From assembly GCF_000215105.1 (NCBI RefSeq), contig NC_015588.1:1240001-1304000 (forward strand): a stretch of 64,000 bases of DNA, given 5' to 3'. The position numbers and the translations under genes were made by a program. The stretch comes from Isoptericola variabilis 225 (GTDB taxonomy: Bacteria > Actinomycetota > Actinomycetes > Actinomycetales > Cellulomonadaceae). Numbering within the stretch: the first letter of the stretch is position 1; each line of letters starts with the position of its first letter. Positions 1-10,000 of this stretch are shown here, piece after piece. Below the pieces are notes generated by a model, which was not told the DNA's origin, searched no databases, and saw only the letters and a program-made list of their open reading frames with translations.

Positions 1-2118
1 CTGGACGAATCCCGCCCGATGGGCGGCGTCCTGGACGCTGTCGGTGAAGACGAGCGCCTTCTTCTCGGCCGCGTCCAGCTGGGCGGTGCCGAACAGGCTC
101 GAGAGCGACACCGACAGGAGCGTCGCGATGGCGGAGCCCAGGAACCGGATGCCGTCGGTCTGCCCGCAGGACGGGCACTCGTCGTCCTTGGACGGCTTGC
201 CGCCGGCGTCGTCGGTGCGGTGCGTCAGCACGGGCAGCACGTCGCCGTCGCCGGTGTCGGACTCGTCGGGCTTCTTGAGGGCAAGACGTCGCTCGTGGAC
301 GAGGAACCACCAGAGGTTCTCGACCGGCTCGCCGCGCTCGGCCCGCTCGCCCTCGACCGGTGCATGGATGAGCGCGCGGAAGCGGTCGTCTCCACGCAGG
401 TGTCGGAGCCGGATGCCCTCGTCCTGGGTGTCGAGGTCGCTGCCCGTAGGGGCGAGGGCGACGCCCCAGCCGGACCGGCCGCAGTGCCGGCAGTAGAGAG
501 CGGGAAAGTGGCGGGCACCGGTGTCCGGACCGTCGGCGTCGGGGTCCCCCACGAGGACGCCCTCGTCCTCCCAGGCGAACTGCGCCAGCCCCGTGGCGGC
601 ACGGTTGAGGCGCGTCAGCTCGCGCGTCCAGAGGTGCACGTCCACGGACAGAGCCCCACGGCCGCACTCCTTGCGGAGGTGCGAGAGCGCGGAGAGCAGC
701 GCGGTGAGCACCTGTTCTGCGCGCGCGGGCCAGCTCGGGTCCATGAAGCGGCCAGGCATGATGCGGGCCAGCTCGGCAAGATCGGTGGCATCGCGCGTGT
801 GCTCGATCAGCCAGCCGACCAGCGGATGGGCCTTGGCGAGCGTCAGGAGCGCATCGCCATCATCGTCGGTGAGATCCGGGACCTCCCAGGCGGGCTCGAC
901 CACGTCGCCCGCCTCGGCTCCCTCCGGCCGGTTCCGGTACAGGTGGGCCAGCACGGTTCGTGTGAGCGTGTCCGGGTCGAGGTCACTCAGCCGTGGGAGC
1001 CGATCCTGCTCCCATCCGCCGAGCGCCTGGCCCAGGACGTCAGCGACGACCGGGTCGACGTCGATGGGCACGAGACGGCGCGCCGCGACGTCCTCGGGTG
1101 CGGACCCGACCCATTCCGCCAGCGGCAGGCGCGACTCGGTGACGACGGCGTCCTCACCGAATTCCTCGCCGAACACGGTTCGGGCGAACTCGAGCATCGC
1201 GGTGGGGTCGCCCTTGTCGCCGAGCGTCGCCGACGTCGCCACGGGGGTGACGATGCCGAGCGGGCGCCGGACGTCCTCCGGTGCGAGGCCGGCGGCCGCC
1301 AGCCCGTCGGGATCGCTCGGCCAGTGCGACTTGAGCGCGAGGCCAAGCCGGCGGATCAACATCGCGACGTCAGTGCCCTGTGCGCCGTCGTAGGTGTGGA
1401 ACTCGTCCAGCACCAAGTACTGGAGGCTGCGGGCGCTCGCGGACCAGAGCTTGGCGTCGGCGTGCCGCAGGAGCAGCTGGTCGAGCATCTTGTAGTTGGT
1501 CAGCAGGATGTCGGGAGGGCTGTCCCGGATGACCGACCGGTCGGTGATGAGCCCGGCGGCGCTCACCCTGGTGCGCTCGGGTCCCTGCTGGCCGGTGTAG
1601 AGCGCGGCGGTGACGCCGGCGAGCCCGTCCTTGGTCGTCAGCAGCTCGGTGAGGCGCTTGGCCTGATCGTTGGCCAGCGCGTTCATCGGGTAAAGGATGA
1701 TCGCCTTCATACCGCTCACGCCGGCGCGCTTGGCCCGCAGCACGTGGTCGAGGATCGGGTACAGGAACGACTCCGTCTTGCCCGAGCCCGTGCCCGTGGT
1801 GACGAGTGTCGGCTGCGGACGCCGGAGCGATCCGTCCGGTCCGAGGCTCGAGAGCCGACGGAACGCCGCAGCCTGATGGCCGTAGGGCGGGAAGCCCTCG
1901 TACCACTCGAGGCGGTCCCGCCACCCGTCGTCCGCCGGCCGGAACGGGAGACGGAGGCGCACGTACGGGCCACGGAAGAGCCCGGTCGACGGCGAGCGGA
2001 GGAAGTCCTCGAGCGAGGCGCGCGTGCCCGCGTCGGCGAGCGAGAACGTCGTGCCGAGGTACTCGAGCAGGTGGGCGCGCAGCGACTCGGCCTGCGCGAC
2101 CGGCAGGAGCTCGCTCAT
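1..2118 (-). CDS. Large DEAD/DEAH-box helicase, 3' end outside window (DISARM DrmA-like or related)
   Basis: This is the third gene of the minus-strand defence-like operon; 706 codons are visible and it runs off the left edge. It starts at an ATG whose first bases overlap the stop of the methyltransferase (ATGA, 2118-2115). The Walker A motif GTGSGKT lies near residue 108, preceded by a Q-motif-like YGHQ. A DExH box (VLDEFHTYDGAQGTD) lies near residue 236. Further on are CxxC pairs (YCRHCG, CPSCG) that could bind zinc, and a motif-IV-like stretch (KALVFTDSVQDAAHR) at the edge. This layout is known from superfamily 2 helicases of the DUF1998-associated class found in phage defence. Membership of DISARM rests on gene order and is inference; a Druantia-like or unnamed helicase-methylase system is possible. 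Any C-terminal DUF1998 domain would be outside the window. Confidence 0.8.
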   Translation of the reverse strand, partial: MSELLPVAQAESLRAHLLEYLGTTFSLADAGTRASLEDFLRSPSTGLFRGPYVRLRLPFRPADDGWRDRLEWYEGFPPYGHQAAAFRRLSSLGPDGSLRRPQPTLVTTGTGSGKTESFLYPILDHVLRAKRAGVSGMKAIILYPMNALANDQAKRLTELLTTKDGLAGVTAALYTGQQGPERTRVSAAGLITDRSVIRDSPPDILLTNYKMLDQLLLRHADAKLWSASARSLQYLVLDEFHTYDGAQGTDVAMLIRRLGLALKSHWPSDPDGLAAAGLAPEDVRRPLGIVTPVATSATLGDKGDPTAMLEFARTVFGEEFGEDAVVTESRLPLAEWVGSAPEDVAARRLVPIDVDPVVADVLGQALGGWEQDRLPRLSDLDPDTLTRTVLAHLYRNRPEGAEAGDVVEPAWEVPDLTDDDGDALLTLAKAHPLVGWLIEHTRDATDLAELARIMPGRFMDPSWPARAEQVLTALLSALSHLRKECGRGALSVDVHLWTRELTRLNRAATGLAQFAWEDEGVLVGDPDADGPDTGARHFPALYCRHCGRSGWGVALAPTGSDLDTQDEGIRLRHLRGDDRFRALIHAPVEGERAERGEPVENLWWFLVHERRLALKKPDESDTGDGDVLPVLTHRTDDAGGKPSKDDECPSCGQTDGIRFLGSAIATLLSVSLSSLFGTAQLDAAEKKALVFTDSVQDAAHRAGFVQ

Positions 2119-5100
2119 GTCGACGCCCCGGTCTGCGCGGCCAGGCGGCGCTCGAACTCCGCGTAGGCCTGCCGCATGTGGGCCTCGCGGTCGAGGGTCT
2201 GGAACGGAAGCTCGTAGGTATAGGCGACACCACTGCCCGGGTGCACTGCGGTGAGCTCGTCCTCCGAGAATCTGCCGTTGTTGCCGCCCTTCTTGCGCCA
2301 GGTGGTCAGGACGCTGTTCGGAACCAGGCGGCCGTTCTCGTCGTAGTGGTCGCGGTTGCGGTCGTAGCCGTAAAGCACCGGGAACTGGGTGCGGTAGATA
2401 GTGCAGAGCTCGTCGGCGGTCAGGCCCAGGGACAACGCCACCAGGGCGTCGATCTCCAGCAGTGCCTGACGGCGGTCCTCAGCCCGACGCAGCGGTGTGT
2501 CCGGGGTCCACTCCGGGCCGACGTCACCGAGGTCGGCCCAGCCCGTGCGGTGTGGGAGGCCGGTCCACGAGTCGTCGCGAAAGGCCGGGTCGTAGCACTC
2601 GGCCCACAGGTCGGCATAACCTTCCGTGACGCAATTCAGGCGTAGGGTCCGGATGGCAAGCTGACGACGAGACCGGCTATCGGGCAGCGGGAGGCGGTTG
2701 AAGGTCGAGTAGATGATGTCGCTCTTCGGCGCGACGCGAACCATGAAATCGGCGATGAGCGAATGAGAACTGGCAGCCGCCAGCACGAGATCCGACTGCG
2801 GCCCGTCCGTCAGTGCGGCTGAGTAGACGAGGTGCATGTGGGCGGAGCCTGGCGGTACCAATGCGGGGATCAGAGTTCGCTCACCAGTGTTGGCAGCCAT
2901 GCGGCGCCAGGCGAGGCGGTAGAAGGCGCGGGCGGAGACTGTCTCGGTCCGGACGGTGGTTCCGTCGGCCCGGATGGCGGTTTCGACGTGGCGGACGTAC
3001 TTCGGGTCTACGGTAGGGGACCCGTCGACGGGCTCGCCGTCCCGGCCCATCACGACCTGCCGCGTCCAGTGCGTGTACGCAGCGTCGTACGCCTTGCGGT
3101 CGCCGCGCGGCTTGTACGACGTCGTAGGGATCGCCTTCGCGTCGAGCGTTTCGGCATCGACTGTCGACCAGTCGAGGTTGTTTGCCATGGTTGCATTGGG
3201 TGACTTATATGCAGGGTTTGCGACGTGGATGTGCGGACCCTGGATGATTACGTCATCCCAAGACTCTGGCTTTCCCCAGTCCTTCTCGAAGTGACCTTTC
3301 TTGAAGTCCGTGGTTTCGTTCCATCCTTGCGAGAACTGGGCGCGTAGACCTGCAATGCGGTGTGCACCAGATAGCTTACCTAGCACATCTGCGGTAGATC
3401 GGTTTACAGTGTAGATCATTCGACTTTCAATTGCGGGGGTGCTGCCGTCTTCAATGGTTCGCCACCAGGTGGCGAGAACGCCTTCGTCGACCTTGATTAT
3501 CCGGTCGCGATGTGGTCGCACTTCCCAGGCCCCGTCGAGGTCTTTGAGACCTGGCTCCGCGCCGCTGCCGTCGTGGGAGAGAGATCGATCGATGGTGTCT
3601 GGATGGAATATCCAAGCAGCCTGGAGGAAATTAGGCTCACCGGGGGAGCCGTAGACATGAACGCCCCATGGCTTCATGTCATGGTGGGTCTCGGCGAATA
3701 GTTTGAGTTCGTTCTTGAAGTACCAGTGACGCCGCAGTCGTGAGTATGTTGCGGCGCGAAGTTTACCCGCCTTTTCGTCGGTGAAGTGAGACTCCAAATG
3801 GATTAGGCCTGTTGTCCCTCGTATCGACTTGTGGCGCCACGTCTGCTCCATGAAGCAGCGGTATAGATCGGCACGGAGGCCGACGAGGTGTGGGTACTCG
3901 TTCGAACTGGACACGGCCTCGCGGGTGGCGATCGTCGCGGTCAATGAGTCGAGGTAGAAGTTCCGAGCGGCCGGAGTGGCAAGAATGGCGCTGCGCAACT
4001 CACTCGCGCGTGACGTCGCGAGTTTCCCTTCGAGCGCGAACGCCACCTCATGCTCACCGAGGGCAGCAGCCTCGTCGAAGTCGGGCCGGACCCACGGCGG
4101 GTTTCCGACCTGGAGGTCGAAGCCACCGCACGCGGCGAACACCGGCGCGAAGTCGAGCTCCCAGTGGAAGAAGCCCTGCTGTTCGGCGACCCGCTGGCAG
4201 ACGACCAGCCACGGGTGGTCGCGCAGCACTCGCTCGGGCGGCTGCACACCGGCGAACGAGAGTTCGAGCTCCTCCGCCTCGTTGAGCTCGTCCCAGTCGG
4301 CGGTGGTCGCAAAGGTCTGGTTCCCGCCGGTCCACTTCCTCCCACGACCGGATGCGCCGGTCTCGGCGTGGACGCCGAGCACCGCACGCAGGCCAGCGAT
4401 CCACTCGTCCAGGTCCGGCGGTTCGGTCAGAACCTCCTCGCCGTCGTCGCCCGTAACTCGGGTCACTGCGTCGGTGAGCGGCCAGAACCACAGCGCACAC
4501 CAGGCGTCCATCACCAGCCGCAGCCGCTGGTAGGCGCCTCGAGCGTCGGCGAGCGCGGCCTCGATCTGCTCGCGCGTGACGGCCCCGCCGACGGGCAGGT
4601 CGTCCGCACCCCAGACCTCGATGGACCGCCGGACCTGATCCTCGGCGATGCGGAGCCGCTGGTGTGCCAGGTCCCAGAGCGCCTCGACGCGGTGGGCGAG
4701 GTTGACGAGCTCGTCTGCCTGCTTCTTGGACGGCGTGACGAGCACCGCCTTGCGCCAGGCCTTGAGTCGGGCGAGTGCTTCAGGAGCGAGCTCCTTGGCC
4801 TCCTTCGCCTCGACCGCGCTGCCCCACCCTGCGGCGGGGAGCAGGAAGTGGTGGATGCGCCCGCCGACGTCGCCCAGTGAGCTCGAGCGTCCGGCGGCAC
4901 GGTCGGCGTCGGACGGCGCGAGCGGCACGTCGGCGGGGACGGCCGTGAGCCACGCCTTCTTGGCGAGCTGGTCGCGGCGATACACCGCTCGCCGTGCCCC
5001 GATGAGCGAGTTGCCGCGCTTCAGGTGCAGACCGAACCACGGTGCCTGGAGGCCCTTGCCCATCGTGTCGAGCCACAGGGAGATCTCGGCGAGCTCGACG

Positions 5101-7067
5101 GCGGTGCCGTTGAGGTCCACACCGTAGACGTTGTGCAGGGCGATGTACGCCTTGACCCTCTGGAGCTCGGTCGCGTACGCGTCGGGGTCGATGCGAACGC
5201 CGGTTTCCTCCTGCCGACGACGCAGGTATGCGGCGGCGAGCTGGCGCACGGCCTCGATCGCGAACGCCCCGGAGCCGAGAGCCGGCTCGCACACGGTGAG
5301 GTCGAGGATCTCGCGGGCCGACATCTTCCGGGGGACCTCGCGGCCCTCCCACTCGACGGAGCCTTCCTTCACCTCGTCCGGCCCGATGAGCTCGACGAGC
5401 GCCTGCGACACCGTGAACCGGGTGAGCACCTCGGGCGTGTAGTACGAGGCGGACTGTTGCCGCTCCCGACCCGCGAGCCGGAACACGAACGTGCCCTTCT
5501 CGTGGACCACCGGCTTGAGCTCGCCCGTCACCTCGTCCGGCGTACGCACGAAGTCCTTGGGGGCGATGGACTGCGAGCGGGTCACCGGGACGACCCAGGA
5601 GCCCTTCTCGGGGTTCCCGTCCTTCGCGACCTCGTGCAGGTCCTCCTCGGCGAAGAAGCCGGTGTAGGACATCAGGCCCTCGTAGACCGCGCCCAACTGG
5701 TTGATGCCGAGCTCGGCGTACGAGATGAACCCGCGGTCCTTGCCCTTGGACTCCTTGCTCAGCAGCAGGTGACGTAGCACCTTCTGGAGTGCGGCGTTGC
5801 CGAGGCCGACCTCATCGATGAGCTTCGTCGCCTGGGGCAGGAAGAGGTCCGCACGCAGCGGCTGGAACGTGAGGCCGTCCTCGCCGTCGTCGACGCGCTG
5901 GATCTCGCCGTCGACCGACCCCTCGCGGTGCTCGCCCGCCGCCCCGTCGTGCCCCTGGTCGACGAGGTGGAAGAGCGTCGCGAGCGACTCGTACAGGTGC
6001 GTGCCCTCCATGGCCCGCGGTCCGGCGATCTCGACGAGCGTCAGCTCGCGCAGCCGATCCAGGCTGTACCCCTGCTCGTACGCCGGCTCGCCGACGGGAA
6101 GCACGCCGAGCTCGGGGGAGGCCTCGGCGTACAGGAGGAAGAGGATGCGGTACAGATAGCGCAGCGACTGGCGGGCGAGGTTCTGCGCCTCGCTCTGCGG
6201 CAGCGGTTCGAGGCCCTGTGCCGCCCGACGTCGGACCACCTCGTTGGCGATGATCTCGATCGACAGCCGCACGCCCTCACGGAGGTCTTTCGAGACGCCC
6301 ACGGTGTGCTTGACAGACTCGTCCAGGACGGTGGGCCACCACAGATTGCCTTCGGAGTCGGGGGCCAGCGATGCCGCCTCGAGGCAGGTGAGTGCGCGGT
6401 CGGTCTCGCCGCCGCGCTTGTCGTCCGCGCGCTCCGCGACGAGCTGCAGGTCGACCGCGAGGTAGCGACCCTCGGCCCAGCGTTCCTTCTCCGCGACCAG
6501 CAGCCACCCGCCGGCCAGCACGAGCGCGAAATCCGGTGCGTCCTCCTGCACGAAAAGGTGCGACAGCAGCCGGGCGACCGAGAAGATCTCCGTCTTCTCG
6601 TCGACCTCGTAGGGCTCCAGGAGCGTCCGGTCGCGGCGAGCGGGCTTGATCGGGTCACCCTTGGCGAGCAGGCTCTCGACGTCCTTGACGGCGATCGCCT
6701 CGACGATGACGAGCGGCGCCGCGGCCTGGTCCAGGCCGGTCGCGTGCACCCACTCGACGGGCCCGACCTTCTTGCGCTGGTAGGCGACCGAGGCGTAGCC
6801 GAGCACGCGGCGCAGCTCCGCGTACAGGTCGGGCAGCAGCGCATACCGGCCTCCCTCCTCGCCGAGCTGCGACAGCATCCCGAGGAGGGCCCCGCGGGCG
6901 CTGACGAACCGCCTGCGCGCGGTCTCCTCGCCGTCCTTCTCGGCGGCGTCCCACGCCTTGCGGCGGTCGAGCACGTGCGCCTGGAAGGACTGCTTCGTGC
7001 TGTCCGAGCCGAAGTAGTGCTCGCTGATCCAGTCCTCGCCGACGACGATCGCGTCGCTCGTGGGCAT
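2115..7067 (-). CDS. Eco57I/PglX-type class I DNA adenine methyltransferase (DrmMI-like)
   Basis: A 1,650-residue protein, likely an N6-adenine DNA methyltransferase that marks host DNA for the neighbouring helicases. SAM motif I (EPALGSGAFAIEA) lies near residue 594 and the catalytic motif IV NPPW near residue 989, in the order expected of gamma-class enzymes. The long N-terminal part (about 1-560) has no motif I recognise. The start is the ATG at 7067 (MPTSDAIVV), which shares one base with the stop of the helicase (TGATG); the frame stays open far upstream, but only as antisense shadow of the helicase gene. The C-terminus overlaps the next helicase by 4 nt. A stretch encoding roughly residues 1056-1296 is clearly poorer in G+C than its surroundings and lies where a target-recognition domain would be expected. 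Confidence 0.85.
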   Translation of the reverse strand: MPTSDAIVVGEDWISEHYFGSDSTKQSFQAHVLDRRKAWDAAEKDGEETARRRFVSARGALLGMLSQLGEEGGRYALLPDLYAELRRVLGYASVAYQRKKVGPVEWVHATGLDQAAAPLVIVEAIAVKDVESLLAKGDPIKPARRDRTLLEPYEVDEKTEIFSVARLLSHLFVQEDAPDFALVLAGGWLLVAEKERWAEGRYLAVDLQLVAERADDKRGGETDRALTCLEAASLAPDSEGNLWWPTVLDESVKHTVGVSKDLREGVRLSIEIIANEVVRRRAAQGLEPLPQSEAQNLARQSLRYLYRILFLLYAEASPELGVLPVGEPAYEQGYSLDRLRELTLVEIAGPRAMEGTHLYESLATLFHLVDQGHDGAAGEHREGSVDGEIQRVDDGEDGLTFQPLRADLFLPQATKLIDEVGLGNAALQKVLRHLLLSKESKGKDRGFISYAELGINQLGAVYEGLMSYTGFFAEEDLHEVAKDGNPEKGSWVVPVTRSQSIAPKDFVRTPDEVTGELKPVVHEKGTFVFRLAGRERQQSASYYTPEVLTRFTVSQALVELIGPDEVKEGSVEWEGREVPRKMSAREILDLTVCEPALGSGAFAIEAVRQLAAAYLRRRQEETGVRIDPDAYATELQRVKAYIALHNVYGVDLNGTAVELAEISLWLDTMGKGLQAPWFGLHLKRGNSLIGARRAVYRRDQLAKKAWLTAVPADVPLAPSDADRAAGRSSSLGDVGGRIHHFLLPAAGWGSAVEAKEAKELAPEALARLKAWRKAVLVTPSKKQADELVNLAHRVEALWDLAHQRLRIAEDQVRRSIEVWGADDLPVGGAVTREQIEAALADARGAYQRLRLVMDAWCALWFWPLTDAVTRVTGDDGEEVLTEPPDLDEWIAGLRAVLGVHAETGASGRGRKWTGGNQTFATTADWDELNEAEELELSFAGVQPPERVLRDHPWLVVCQRVAEQQGFFHWELDFAPVFAACGGFDLQVGNPPWVRPDFDEAAALGEHEVAFALEGKLATSRASELRSAILATPAARNFYLDSLTATIATREAVSSSNEYPHLVGLRADLYRCFMEQTWRHKSIRGTTGLIHLESHFTDEKAGKLRAATYSRLRRHWYFKNELKLFAETHHDMKPWGVHVYGSPGEPNFLQAAWIFHPDTIDRSLSHDGSGAEPGLKDLDGAWEVRPHRDRIIKVDEGVLATWWRTIEDGSTPAIESRMIYTVNRSTADVLGKLSGAHRIAGLRAQFSQGWNETTDFKKGHFEKDWGKPESWDDVIIQGPHIHVANPAYKSPNATMANNLDWSTVDAETLDAKAIPTTSYKPRGDRKAYDAAYTHWTRQVVMGRDGEPVDGSPTVDPKYVRHVETAIRADGTTVRTETVSARAFYRLAWRRMAANTGERTLIPALVPPGSAHMHLVYSAALTDGPQSDLVLAAASSHSLIADFMVRVAPKSDIIYSTFNRLPLPDSRSRRQLAIRTLRLNCVTEGYADLWAECYDPAFRDDSWTGLPHRTGWADLGDVGPEWTPDTPLRRAEDRRQALLEIDALVALSLGLTADELCTIYRTQFPVLYGYDRNRDHYDENGRLVPNSVLTTWRKKGGNNGRFSEDELTAVHPGSGVAYTYELPFQTLDREAHMRQAYAEFERRLAAQTGAST
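3180..3900. other. Low-GC segment inside the methyltransferase gene (probable target-recognition region)
   Basis: Between about 3180 and 3900 the sequence is conspicuously A/T-richer than the rest of the gene (for example gacttatatgcagggtttg near 3201). It still encodes an uninterrupted reading frame, about residues 1056-1296, directly after the NPPW catalytic motif. In Eco57I/PglX-type enzymes this position holds the specificity domain. I infer that the specificity segment was exchanged or acquired from a lower-GC source. Confidence 0.6.
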
Positions 7068-10000
7068 CAGTTCTCTCCCTCGAAGTCCTGCGGTACGACC
7101 ACCAGCAGCGGGCGCAGCAGCGTCCGGCTCGGCTCCATCTGCCTGGCGAGCGCCGTCTCCTCGTCGACGCCCGACTGACGCTCGGTGATGCGCGCGCGCC
7201 CGGCGGCCACCTCCCTGCTCATCAGAGCCGACGCCTGCATGCGCCAGCGCTGAGTCCGCTGCAGCCAACCCTGCACGCGCTCGGCGGTCTCGCTCTTGAT
7301 CGCGGCGATCTGATCGTCGACCTGGACCTCCGCCGACCTCACGGCGGCGGCGACGAACGGTTGGAGGTTCTCCACCCCGTCGAGCGCACCGGTGTTCGTC
7401 GTGCTCAGCGCGAGCGACGCGATGGCCGCGGGAGCGGACTCGTGCGCCTGCGAGAGGGGGAGAGACGGTGTGCCCGTCGGGAAGGTGACGGTGAGGTACG
7501 ACGTCGCCACTACCTGCCCGCGCGTGTTGGTGAGCGTGGCCTGGATGAGCACCGTCAGGTGCTCCACGCCGCCCCGAACGGCGAACACCGAGTCGCGGCT
7601 CATGCCCTCGGCAGCGAGGGCGCGGTCGCACGCCCAGTCGAGGATCGGGTGGAGCGGAGCCAGGTAGTGGCCCGCCGGCCAGGTGGTCGAGTCCTCGAGC
7701 TGTGAGTTCTTCGCTTGCTCCAGCTCGAGCCGGCCGCGGTCGACCGTGGTGGCGAGCGTGAGCTTCTCCGTCACCCGGCGGCTCTGCAGGTAGGACTGCG
7801 GAAGCACCTCGAAGCGCTGCCGCAGGTCCGCCGTCCTGCGCCCGCTGAGGTCCATCGTGACCAGGCCTTGCCGGGCGTGGTGCGTCCACGCGACGCCGTT
7901 CGGCGGCGGCGCGCCAGGATTCGCCAGGGCTTCGTCGAGCGCGTCCTTGAGGAAGGCGAGGTCGTCGTCGTAGACGCCGGTGCCTGCGCCGACCTCGATG
8001 TCCGTCTCGGCCGGCTCGACCGCGGCCTGGGCGGGTTCGGTGGTCGGCGCGGTGCTGAAGAGACGGGCGAGCAGGCCGGCGGGACCGTCGTCGGCCTTGA
8101 CGTCCTCGACGTCGGCGACCACGTCGTCGAGCGACTTCGCCTCGCGCAGCACCTCTGCGATCGCCTTCTCCTCGGCCTTCACGCTGTACTGGCCCATCAG
8201 GGAGGCGGTGTCACCGAGCGCCTTGTGCGCGTGGTGCTCACGCTCGACGAGCTTTGTCAGCACCCGGATGTCTCCGCCGAACCGCCGGGTGTTCTGCGGG
8301 TCGAGGAGCAGCGTGACGATCTCGGGCCGGTGGCGCTGACCGTACCGGTCGATACGGCCGTTGCGCTGCTCGATCCGGATGAGCGACCACGGGATGTCGT
8401 AGTGCACCAGGTGGTGACAGTGGCTGTGCAGGTTCACGCCCTCGGACGCGACGTCGCCCGTGACCAGCACGCGGATCGGAGAGGAAGCGAGCTTGAACGA
8501 CTCGACGATCTCCTGCTGCTCGACGTCCGACAGGCCGCCGTGCAGCACGACGACGTTCTGGTCCGTGAGCCCCAGATCCTTGCGGAGCTTCGTGGCCAGC
8601 CACTCCAGCGTGGCCACGCGCTCGGCGAAGACGACGGCACGGCGCTCGCTACCCTTCGCGACGCCGATGGTCGTGAGGTGCTCGACGAGGGCCTCGTACT
8701 TGGCGGACGGTTCGACCAGGGAACGCTTCGCGAGGTCGTGCAGGCGCTGCAAGGCGGCGCGCTCGGCCGACGCCGTGGCGGTCCCGGTGGGTGCGAGATC
8801 CTCCGCCACACCGTCGGTCGAGGTGTCGTCCGCGTCGTCCGTCGGCCGCATCATCTCCTCGACGTCGTCCTCGGCGGACGCACCGCCGTCGAGCACACGC
8901 ATCCGCTTGCGGACCGACTCCTCGAGCGCAGCCGGGGACGAGAGAAACGCCTTGGCGAGGGTCCAGGGAAAGAGGGTGGCGCCACCCTTGCCCGAGTACG
9001 GGCTGCGGCCGCCGGTGGGCCAGAGCCACGTGTCCTCGAGCTCCTGGGCGATCTCCTCCTCGATGGGCGACGCCTTCACCAGCCGGTTCTGAGGCTCCTT
9101 GCGCTCGGCCCAGTCCGAGCCGACGACGCTCGCGACGTCCGGGGAGTGGCGGTGTCGGCGGATGATGAGGCGCTTGACCTGCTCCTCGTCGAGCTCGACG
9201 CCGTCCGGCTTCACGGCACTCGGCTCGAGCATGCGGATGAGCGCGGCGAAGGACTTCGGATCACCGTTGTGCGGGGTGGCGCTGGCGAGGATGAGCGCGT
9301 CCGTCTTCTGCGCCAGGAGCGTGGCGAGGCGGTTGTTCTGTGTGGCGCTGTTGGTGACGTTGTGCGACTCGTCGATCACGACGGCGTCCCAGCGGTGCTT
9401 GCGCAGATGGGCCACGTACTTGTCCGACTTGAGCGTGTCGATCGAGATGATGACGCGCTTGAAGAACGCGAACGGGTTCCGGTTCGCCGGCAGCTTCTGC
9501 CGGATGCGCTGGATGCCCGTGGAGTCGAGGCGCACGAAGGGAAGAGCGAAGCGGGTCCAGAGCTCGAACTGCATCTGCTCGAGCACGTGCTTGGGCGTCA
9601 CGACGAGGATGCGCTCGCCGCGGCCGCGGCGGACGAGCTCGCTGAGGATCATGCCGATCTCGAGCGTCTTGCCGAGGCCGACGGCGTCGGCGAGCAGGAT
9701 GCGCGGACGGAGATTGTCCGGGTCCAGCGCCTTGCGGACCGCCGCGAACTGGTACGGCAGCGGGTCCGCCAGCGCCTGGGTGCTCACCGTGAGGCTCTTC
9801 TCCGCGATGGGCACGTGCGTCTTGCGCAGCATCGCCTCGAGCCACAGGCGCGACCGCCGGTAGTGGGGTGAGCCGTCAGCGACGACCTTCGTCCTCGTGG
9901 GGTCCGCGACCTGGATCGTGTCAAGTGCGGTGCTGAACGTGGCGACCGTGTCGCGGACGAGCTCCGACAGACCGAGGACGTGGACGAAGTGCCCGTCCGT

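Noticed and set aside
7068..7889. N-terminal extension of the methyltransferase frame to 1,924 codons
   Set aside because: The extra part is antisense-like, arginine-rich shadow over the helicase gene. The ATG at 7067 is coupled to the helicase stop.
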